Part shown: positions 56,283-64,000 of the stretch, piece after piece
Position numbering within the stretch: position 1 is the first letter of the stretch
How the letters are laid out: each line of letters begins with the position of its first letter
Assembly (NCBI RefSeq): GCF_027244095.1
Contig: NC_069662.1
Span: 12,426,501-12,490,500, forward strand
Direction: 5' to 3'
Origin: Hemicordylus capensis
Taxonomy: Eukaryota > Chordata > Lepidosauria > Squamata > Cordylidae
Length of the DNA: 64,000 nucleotides
The notes under the pieces: generated by a model
The model's database searches: none
What the model was told of the DNA's origin: nothing
Seen by the model: the letters and a program-made list of their open reading frames with translations, nothing else
Position numbers and translations under genes: made by a program

Positions 56283-56954
56283 TGGTTGTCCACTCCAGTG
56301 CGAAGTATAGAGGGTCTTCACTAGGCCTGTGCTCCGGCCACTCCGAATCTGAATACCGTGCACTTTCCCCCCAGTGCTTCCATTGCAGGCAGCTGATTGC
56401 TGTGCGACTCTCTCTGTTGCAGGACTGTGCACTTCCAGTGGGGGGCTCTTTCATGGGAAGCCAAACCTTGTAGTGCCCCTGTGGCGGCTGGGTTGGCACA
56501 TGAGACACATCTGGAGGGGCATGTGCGGAGGGCAGTGAGAGGAGTCGTTCTCCCACCTGCACCTGTTGCATGCACCTGTTCCATCTAAACTTTGAGGTCA
56601 TTGCTCGAAGCTGCCATCTTGGGGCAGCCATTCCATGAGGCAGGCTGAGGTGGTTACTTCAGGCGCAGTGCAGGAGTGGCATGGGGCAGCCAGGGCCAGG
56701 CCTTTCCACCACGGACACCACCCTGCTGTCCACTGCCGCCATCTTCCCTTGTCCTGCTGGGGCACACCATTTTTCCCCTCCACTTCCTCCTGGTGAGGGT
56801 TACCCCTCCCCTTACTGCTTGAGATAGGATGGCCTCTGCTACCACTGCCTGAATTGACAGCAGTGTCTTAGCACGGCAGTGTCTTGATAGCCTTAGTGTG
56901 CTCATGGATCACCACTTCTGTCTGGGTAGGATGGCCTGAGAATGCTGAATACTC

Positions 56955-57150
56955 ATAAGAACCACCCTGCTGGATCAGGCCCAAGGCCTATCTAGTCCAG
57001 CATCCTGTTTCACACAGTGGCCCACCAGATGCCACTGGAAGCCTACAGGCAAGAGATGAGGGCATGCCCTCTCTCCTGCTGTTCCTCCCTTGCAACTGGT
57101 ATTGAGAGGCATCTTGCCTTTGAGGCTGGAGGTGGCTCACAGCCTCCAGA
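56955..57150 (+). repeat. Interspersed repeat, family unassigned
   Basis: CACCCTGCTGGATCAGGCCC, CATCCTGTTTCACACAGTGG, GATGAGGGCATGCCCTCTCT; the cleanest copy of this family's 5' part. Confidence 0.65.
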
Positions 57151-57249
57151 CACCCACCAGCAGATGGGGGAGGGTGTCCTATTGTCCTTCGCCTCCGATC
57201 GCACGATGCCATGGGCCATCCCTGCTGTCATTTACTGATTTTTAAATCT

Positions 57250-58275
57250 GGCTGCAAGAGTAACCCTGATCACTTGTTAGGTGTAACACTAGTACATTCT
57301 GCGTACAGAGTACACAGGTACAGTCATTCACACATTCTGCTGAACGCAGGTACAGAAGCACACTTCCTATTTGTACTGTGTATTTGAAGGACCTGTGTGA
57401 GGGTTCATTTTTAAAATGAAGGCAGTCATTCATACAAAAACACGTGCAAGTATACGGGACATCTGTACACTCGCATGACATAATTCTGAACAGGGCTTCT
57501 GTGAAGAGCGTTCCCAGGTATAGTTACTCACATGTTGTTTAATGCAGATACAGCAGTACACTTCCTATCTGTAGCCTGCATTTCAGGGGACCTGTACCCA
57601 GGTTCACGTTTAAAATGAATGCAGGTACAGCCATTCACACAAACACGTATATGAGTGTACAGACAGTTGTATATTAGAACTGTTTATAATTCACCCGTGT
57701 TAGATTCATTCCCTTACTTGTGCCAGTCATTCTTCTACAAGGTGTGTTTAGAATAGAACTGAAATAGTGTACAGTGCTTTACTCTACTTGGTAGTAGATT
57801 TTGTTTTGTTTTATACAGACACCTTGATGGGGGAAAGTAGCTTTCTTATTTGCCTTTGGGCTTGTGGCTCTCTGTTTTCTTAGGCAGTAGCACAGCTTGG
57901 AAATTGGGCAGAACACCACCTTGGGCAATAGTAATTCCTCCAATAAGTTTGTTTAATTCTTCATCATTACGATTAGCCAAGTGGAGATGGTGAGGAATGA
58001 TTCTAGTTTTCTTGTTGTCCCGGGCAGCGTTGCCAGCCAATTCCAAAACTTCAGCTGTGAAAAATCACACACGTACAACATGATGTTTGATCAGGGCTAC
58101 CATTGTTAATTAGGGGTGTGTGTTAGGGCTGCCTTCATTTTAAAAGTGAACCCTCACACAGGTCCCTCAAATACATGGTACAAATAGGAAGTGTGCTTCT
58201 GTACCTGCATTCAGCAGAATTCTGTACACAGAATGTACACGTAACATGTGATCAGGGCTACTCTAGCAGCCAGCC
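57250..58275. repeat. 1-kb element with inverted arms enclosing an H2A fragment
   Basis: The left arm (57250-57428, with AGTAACCCTGATCACTTGTT and GCACACTTCCTATTTGTACT) is inverted at 58112-58275 (CAAATAGGAAGTGTGCTTCT, GTAACATGTGATCAGGGCTA). Two tandem units follow the left arm, to about 57680. The histone fragment lies inside, near the right arm. Confidence 0.75.
57846..58054 (-). pseudogene. Histone H2A C-terminal fragment
   Basis: The minus strand encodes about 69 residues of canonical H2[21 protein letters not shown], then [20 protein letters not shown] and [12 protein letters not shown] with a stop. There is no internal stop or frame change. The N-terminal half (the RAGLQFPVGR region) is absent, and I find it nowhere else in the window. 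Several conserved residues are changed (HLH for RHLQ, LANRND for LAIRND, PNF for PNI), so it is not under normal histone constraint. TTTTTCACAG lies directly before the first homologous base, looking like a 3' splice site. There is no histone stem-loop after the stop. Most likely a captured or retrocopied fragment; a spliced variant exon is a remote alternative. Confidence 0.85.
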
Positions 58276-59098
58276 AGCCTTGGCTGGTCCGAGCTTGAAC
58301 TGAACCGGGCCCAGTCCGAACTGAGCCAGTCCGGAGCTCTACTGGTGAAGAGGAATCTGGTGAGGATTCTCTTTTACCATTAAAGGTGGGGAGGGGGGGG
58401 GCTTCCCTAAACCTAGAGGGAGTGGGAGGGGAATGAATTAGTACTTACAGGTCCCATTTGTGGAGGTGGCCCCAGGGGCAGTGGTGTCACCCCGCTACCC
58501 GTGTTAGCCTCCCCCTGTGTAGCCTGGACTGGCAGTGGCCCAATTTGGGCCTTCTTTGGCCCAGATTGGTCCTCTACTACACATGTACAGGGACCATTTT
58601 AGTGACCTCCACACATGCACAGAGGCCATTTGCCTGACCAGTTAGTACTTGTTCACAGAAATGACCTCTGCACATGCACGGAGGTCACTAGAATGTGCTC
58701 CTGCACATGCACAGAGGCCCGAACCAGGCCGCTGTGGGCCCGGGCTACGCTGGAGTAGGGTGGTGTGTGTGGGGGGGGAGCCACCCACGCAGCCCCCACT
58801 GTGGCTCCCATCACCATAAATGGGACTTGTAAGTAATAACTCCCTCCCTTCCTGCCCCCTCTAGGCTTAGGGAAGCCCCCCTGCCTCTTTATTGGTAAAG
58901 GGTAATCCTCACTGGAGTCCCCTTTACCAGTAGACCCCCCAAATTGGTCCGAACCAGTTCTGTATTCAAACCAGACCGGGTCCATTTCAACCGGAACGAA
59001 ATGGGACTTGTAAGTACTAACTCCCTCCCCTCCTGCCTCCTCTAGAACCAAAACCCAGTCGGGTTGAATCCAGCCCTGGCCAGTTTTGTGCACATCTC
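58276..59098. mobile_element. hAT-like MITE, large palindromic copy
   Basis: Its right end TTTTGTGCACATCTCTAG matches the TAGGGATGTGCA family. The inside mirrors itself, with GGGGCTTCCCTAAACCTAGA near 58390 and CTAGGCTTAGGGAAGCCCC near 58862. The left end is not sharply defined. Confidence 0.55.
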
Positions 59099-59634
59099 TA
59101 GTGTATACGTTTTAATAGTTGCATGATGCCTTTGATTTTGTAAGCTGTTTAATTTATTTGAAAAGTAAACAAACCAGCCAAATACATCCATTTTGAAGTC
59201 TGTAAAACACTGAAGGCATGGAAAGAAATGTGTCAATTTGTCAATTGTAAAATTACTTATGTGGTGAGGAGTAATGTATCCATTTCAAGTATGAAAATAT
59301 TCAGGGGTTGGATAGAAATTAATTGGTTTAATTGTATTCACGCTAAGGGAGTAAACAGAAATGTTTCGGTTTTGAGTACAAAATGTTAAGGGGACAGATA
59401 AAAAGTCCTTTGGCTTTCAGTATTAAAATGTTGAAAGGATGGACAAATACTTGCTAATTTCAAGTACACCAAGGCTGTCTGGAGAATATGTTAGTTATTA
59501 TTTGGGTGGTGTAAATATGGTGTGCTGTAAATATGCAAATATTGCCAATCAGCACATTTTTTAAAATATAAATAAAATCAGAGTGGAAGATTTAAAGTAA
59601 TGTGAAGAATGGATGGGACACATTTATATTTATT

Positions 59635-59735
59635 CAGGGATTTTAAAAATCTCATCATTTCGCTCAAAGACTGCCCAAGGGGGCTCACACTAATAAAAAC
59701 ACAATGTTAAAATATAATAAATAAATACATTGATC
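59635..59735 (-). mobile_element. LINE 3' tail fragment
   Basis: TTTATATTTATTCAGGGATT and CTGCCCAAGGGGGCTCACAC resemble a reversed L2-like tail. Confidence 0.4.
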
Positions 59736-59987
59736 GATAGTGAATCTAGAGGAATGAAGTATGGGACCTCAAGTGGGGGGAATGTTTTTATTCTTAAGGC
59801 TGAGGAATATTTTGCTAACTATTCTTTTTTCCTGGTTGTTGTTTTTAAACGTTGATTGTTGTGCAATGCTTGCTTTAATCATTGTGTATATCTAAGATGA
59901 TCAGGACTTTAAATTATTTTTACTCATCGCTGTCATCACCAGGCGAGGCAACCTCTTATCTTTTTAGATTCAAGAAGGAAAGAAAGG

Positions 59988-60150
59988 AAAGAGAAAGAGA
60001 GAGACTGAGAGAGAGAGAGAGAGAGAGACACGTGCTAGGGCATCCCGGCCTTATCTGCCCACTTGACTTCGGGCAATGCAAAAGAAGAAGAAGAAGAAGA
60101 AGAAGAAGTCATCAGGTTATGTTGTTGCTGCTGCTGCTGCTGCTGCTCTG
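59988..60150. repeat. GA, AAG and TGC microsatellites
   Basis: A GA run (to about 60029), an AAG run near 60079-60109 and a TGC run near 60125-60148. The last two open long artificial frames on both strands. Confidence 0.9.
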
Positions 60151-60219
60151 TTTTGGCATCGCCATTCCTGCCTGCCTGCCGCGTGTGCGTCATGCGGACG
60201 GAGTCTCTTCCCAGCCAGC

Positions 60220-60618
60220 GGAGCTGCCTCTCCCCTTTGCCCCGCCCCACCCCGCCCCGGGATACACGGCTCCTCGTAGCCGCAGTGCTGCCCCCCAGCC
60301 AGACCCGCCCCGCTGCCGCCCGTGCTCGCTCCTCCTCCTCCGCCGCCGCCGCCAGGGCAGGGGAAGCCGCCTGAACGGCGTGGGCCGGGCAAAAGCGGTC
60401 CAGGGTGATGACGGTAGAACCCGTCGTCGCCAGGGCAACCTTTGTTGCCGGCCGGGGGAAGCCTCTGATTGGCCGGCGTGCCTGTGACGACACGCTCCCC
60501 TAGGAGGCCGGTAAAAAGACTCCCGGCGCTGGTGCAGCGAGCGCGAGTGAGTCTCCCCAGAGAAGAGGTAGGATCCGAGCCAAGCCGCAGCGCAGCAGCA
60601 CCAAGCGGGGATCGGACC
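60220..60618 (+). promoter_or_regulatory. CpG-rich promoter, probable PNP
   Basis: GC- and CpG-rich sequence with CCGCCC-type boxes, GATTGGCCGG (CCAAT) near 60467, TGACGACAC (half CRE) near 60485 and a weak TATA-like GTAAAAAG near 60512. It is followed by a start codon in the strong context CGGACCATGG. Confidence 0.55.
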
Positions 60619-60641
60619 ATGGAGTGCCACGGCGAGCAGAG
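60619..60641 (+). CDS. PNP: Candidate first coding exon of purine nucleoside phosphorylase
   Basis: The ATG begins MECHGEQ and reaches a possible donor AGAG|GTCAGG after 23 bases (phase 2). The identity rests on position: in human the gene after PIP4P1, on the opposite strand, is PNP, whose first coding exon is also very short and starts ME. I find no second exon (with the TAEWLL or CGSGLGGL motifs) before the right edge, so it cannot be confirmed here. Confidence 0.35.
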
Positions 60642-61061
60642 GTCAGGAGCCCCTTGCGGAGTCTGGGGGCACAGCAGGGAGGGGGTTCCTGCCGGCACGT
60701 GGCGCTTTGGTCAATTAATCCAATGGATTAAGGAGGAGGAGGAGGTGGGGGCGGGGGAGGAATCCAGTGAGCCAGGGAGGCAAGGCGGGAGATCCGGACA
60801 CCTGGGTGCTGTGCTTGGACCCAGCAGGAGTTCATGGATTCCGGAATCAGAATGTTTAATGACTGAATCAAAGACTCCGTTTTTTCCGAGTGTGTGTGTT
60901 TGTGTTTGTGTATGTGAGGTGGGGGTGTGTTCCGTCTTAAATTCAGAGGCCTCTTCCTTTTGGGTAAACGCAAGTATTTTCCGAGGGGTTCGTCTTAAAA
61001 TCAGAGTGCACTTCTATTCGGGTAAATACGGTAGCCACTTTTCCTATGTGTCCATCTAGTT

Positions 61062-61290
61062 CACTTATATTATTTGTATCCCGTCATATATTTGTGTCTT
61101 CCACCGGTGACAAGGCCCACGATGTCTGTATGATTATCTTCTTCTGTGCCCTCTTATCTTCACAATAACTCTGGGAGGTAGGTTAGGCTGAGATCTAGCA
61201 AGCGGCTGAAGGTCACCTTATCAGCTTCATGCCTGAGTGGGGACTTGAACTCAGGGCCTCCATGGGCCTAGTCCAACACTCAGATCCTTA
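61062..61290 (-). mobile_element. tRNA-derived SINE with L2-type tail, diverged
   Basis: Plus strand: TGGGAGGTAGGTTAGGCTGA, GGGGACTTGAACTCAGGGCC and GGGCCTAGTCCAACACTC. Confidence 0.65.
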
Positions 61291-62103
61291 CAACAACTAT
61301 AAGGTAGGCTAGAATAGCCTCCACAGTTCTGGGGCTGAGTGGGGGGAAAACATGACTGAGATAGCAAGCAAAGAACAGCTCATGGCTGAGAGTTGAATCA
61401 GATTCATACTTTGGTGTGTAACATCTGCTAGAATGTAAGGGGATGGGCAGATCTTCATAGTTATAGTGGACAGGAAAGGCATTCAGTTCTATAGATGATG
61501 CACCACTTTGAAAGTGATGGTTTGGTTTTTGGTTTTACGTGTCTAACATGGGGAAACATCTGGTTTAAAGACTGTCTAGAAGTCATGCATTCAACCTGAA
61601 AGTAAAACGCCCTTTCTGTGACAACTCAAAGACTCAGTTTCAATTTCCTCCTCCCCTCTTCAAAAATATCCTGGCTTGGGGTCTATCATCCCTAACTCTT
61701 GGGAGGGAAGGGCTGTAGCCAAAAGTCCCAGATTTGATCCTGGTAACTTTGGTGCCACAGTCAATGTGGATGTCGGAGTGAAAGCCTTGAAGCTGGGTTG
61801 AATAGGAGGGCTTCCACAGATGAAAAGCCCATATGTCATGTTGAAACCTGAATGGAAGGACCTCATTTTATTTGTATTTTGGCATATGACCCTTGCAGTG
61901 TGTGGTTTGGAAGAAGACCAGCTTTAGGGTTGCCAGTTAGCAACCCGGGGACTATGCTTGTGTCTTTCTGGAGAAGAGAAAGCAGCGATAGTTTCTTGTG
62001 CCCTACTGTTCTTCTGGCCTTGTCATCCACCTTCTTCTCCAGGAGGACTCTTGTTTTGCCCCATGACAGACGTGATGGCATCTCCGGGATGCAACCTGGC
62101 ATC

Positions 62104-62382
62104 CAGGGGCGTAGCAAGGTTGGAGTGGGCCCAGAGACAAGATTTTAAAATGGCCCCCTCGCTGATATACACACACAAACACACTTCACAATATATCGTG
62201 CACTCACACTCACATCCCCATTATGAATACGGTGAATATCTAGTTCACATTGAATCTAGTTTTTTCACTCTCTGCTCCTGCTGATCTCCAAAAGACTCAA
62301 CATAATTCATAGGGGGTGCAACATGGGTGGGTGGGGCCCCAAGGTGACTGCCTCCCCTTGCCTAATGGTAGTTACGCCCCTG
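62104..62382. mobile_element. hAT-like MITE with perfect target duplication
   Basis: The ends are CAGGGGCGTAGC and GTTACGCCCCTG. The 8-mer CTGGCATC flanks it at 62096-62103 and 62383-62390. This is a different family from TAGGGATGTGCA. Confidence 0.88.
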
Positions 62383-62389
62383 CTGGCAT

Positions 62390-63180
62390 CCCTAGCTCCT
62401 ACTTCAAGCCTCCCTTAAATATAAAAATTCTAATGCAAATCTCAGTACAGACATTACAGCATCTCTCTCTCCTCTCCATTTACCTCTCTGCAAAAAGTCT
62501 TTTTAAAATGTGCACCAGACACAAAATATGTTCTAAAAGAACATTTATGCCCTTAAAAATTTAACTTATACAAGGGTTGCATTGTGTTAGATAAAGTAAA
62601 AAAGTGATTTAAAGCAATGAGGAAAGTCAAGTGAGAGTGATCCAGGCTCCTCTAGAACCCAGACCCTGGTCAAGCATACCCAATTCTCCTTCCCCTGCCA
62701 AATACGCTTCCTGCAGACTCCACTGCTACTCCTCACATAATTTGCCAGTGAATAGGGCACTCTTCTCCTGTAGTGCCATCAGATTCCCAGTCCTGAGGAT
62801 TTTCTCCCAATCTGTGTAGGCTCTAAATGTTATAGAATCTGACTCTTTGCACAAAGTGTCAACAGGAAAATGCACAGTTGTGTGTTGTGGTAGGGCATCA
62901 TATAGGCACAAATTACTCACATACCATTGTGCACTTCTGAATTTTCCTTCTAAACACCCTGGAGGATATTCTGCCAATTCCCCAACTGGACAGGAAATTA
63001 TTCTCTTTCCCTCTCCAGCCTTTTCCTTTTGGGCAGATAAGGCAGTGCTGCTACCCTTAGCATCATCTTACTTTCTAGCTCTTGTCCTATTTGGAATGCA
63101 TGAATCACAATTTAAAAAACAAAACAAAACAAAAAACCCTTCATGTTGCAGTCCCAGACCAGCCCACTTAATACATACAC
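62390..63180. other. Nothing recognised (possible PNP intron)
   Basis: No exon-like frame with splice sites and no repeat I can name. Confidence 0.45.
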
Positions 63181-63182
63181 CT

Positions 63183-63487
63183 TAGGACATAGGAAGTTGC
63201 CTTATACCGAGTCGGACCATAGGTCCATCTAGTTCAGTACTGTCTACACAGACTGGCAGCGGCTTCTCCAATGTTACAGGCAGGACTCTCTCTCAGCCCT
63301 ATCTTGGAGCTGCTGCCAGGGAGGGAACTTGGAACATAGATGCTCTTCCCAGAACAGCCCCATCCTCTAAAAGGGGAATATCTTCCAGTGCTCACACATC
63401 AAGTCTCCCATTCATATGCAAACCAGGGCATGCCCTGCTTAGCAAAGGGGACAAGGCATGCTTGCTACCACAAGACCCGCTCTCCTC
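63183..63487 (-). mobile_element. 5S-like/Sauria chimeric SINE
   Basis: Full-length minus-strand copy: Sauria body from ACATAGGAAGTTGCCTTATA, 5S-like part with CATGCCCTGCTTAGCAAAGG, ending CCACAAGACCCGCTCTCC. Confidence 0.85.
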
Positions 63488-64000
63488 CCTTGTTAAGGTG
63501 TCTGTGACAACTTTGAATGATCACACAGGCATAGATGGGTTGAAGCGCCGTGTTATTTAGGACAACAGGCTATTTAAAAGTGCTGGGAAGTTTGGGGCGC
63601 ATCCAGGGTATCTGTTCTGGCAAGGGTGTGGTCTTTGCTTGCGATATCTGTGCTCAGAGAAGAACTTTGTAAGATCTGGAAGCTTGCAGCGCTTTAGTGA
63701 TTTGACCCAATAAGAGCTTTTATTGTGGAGAAAGTAGGTTCGGCAGATCTGGTGGGGATGGAGGCCTCGTTTTCTTGCCCATTGGTCACTGTTCATAGAT
63801 CAGGCAATCTAGTTCCTCGTTTCCAAAATCTGGGACCCCATTTCATAGGAGGGAAGTGACTCAGGCAGTACTGAGAATACAAGGAGTATTCTCTGTGGAA
63901 TGCTGGATGGAAGTTCCATTGTTTGTGGGAATATATTGAACACCTGGTTTTTCCACCCCATTGGTCATAGTCAATAAATAAGAAACCAGATTTCTTTCTC

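Noticed and set aside
57846-58054. A functional intron-containing H2A variant
   Set aside because: The upstream half is missing from the window, several invariant residues are changed, and it lies inside a repeat.
60035-60698. Long frames with Gln, Ser or Leu runs near 60.1 kb
   Set aside because: They are read through the AAG and TGC microsatellites and the CpG-rich promoter.

Overview
This is a squamate reptile (lizard-type) nuclear window. Host exons are short, have consensus GT/AG splice sites and sit in long introns. The background is packed with squamate-type repeats: Sauria-like SINEs, SINEs with a Bov-B-like tail, L2/CR1-like LINE pieces, an L1 3' end, and many hairpin and hAT-like MITEs. 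The gene order SLC12-type cotransporter (+), OSGEP (-), APEX1 (+), TMEM55B/PIP4P1 (-), then a probable PNP start (+) agrees with the OSGEP-APEX1-PIP4P1-PNP block known from human 14q11.2.

Layout. At 244-4849 lie the last three coding exons of an NCC-clade SLC12 cotransporter, best explained as SLC12A10 (NCC2); its last intron holds a decayed LINE. OSGEP (5848-15962, minus) is complete in 11 coding exons and encodes 335 aa. About 17.3-18.1 kb is a CpG-rich head-to-head promoter shared with APEX1, with two CACGTG E-boxes. APEX1 (19799-29204, plus; 5'UTR exon ending at 18080) has four coding exons and encodes 316 aa. TMEM55B (34420-44491, minus) has seven coding exons and encodes 265 aa; its promoter (44.5-45.1 kb) carries six ATTGG boxes and two CLEAR-like E-boxes. 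From 45.2 to 60.2 kb the sequence is repeat-rich and intergenic. At 60.2-60.7 kb a second CpG-rich promoter carries a short candidate first exon of PNP, which would run off the right edge.

How the genes relate. They are housekeeping genes in head-to-head and tail-to-tail pairs, not a pathway: tRNA t6A modification (OSGEP), base-excision repair (APEX1), a lysosomal membrane protein (TMEM55B) and probable purine salvage (PNP). SLC12A10 is the unusual neighbour, since the NCC2 paralog has been lost from many amniotes.

Main points of interest: the NCC2 tail exons; an APEX1 with Thr where the mammalian redox Cys65 sits; a SINE whose tail abuts the last APEX1 3' splice site; a histone H2A C-terminal fragment enclosed by inverted repeat arms; a foldback element built of short tandem repeats; a 43-bp-arm hairpin with a 9-nt loop; a hairpin MITE family whose arms resemble ZNF143 sites; and 5S-rRNA-like/Sauria chimeric SINEs, one of them interrupted twice by other elements. 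I see no retroviral or other virus-like element, no CRISPR array, and no intact tRNA or rRNA gene.
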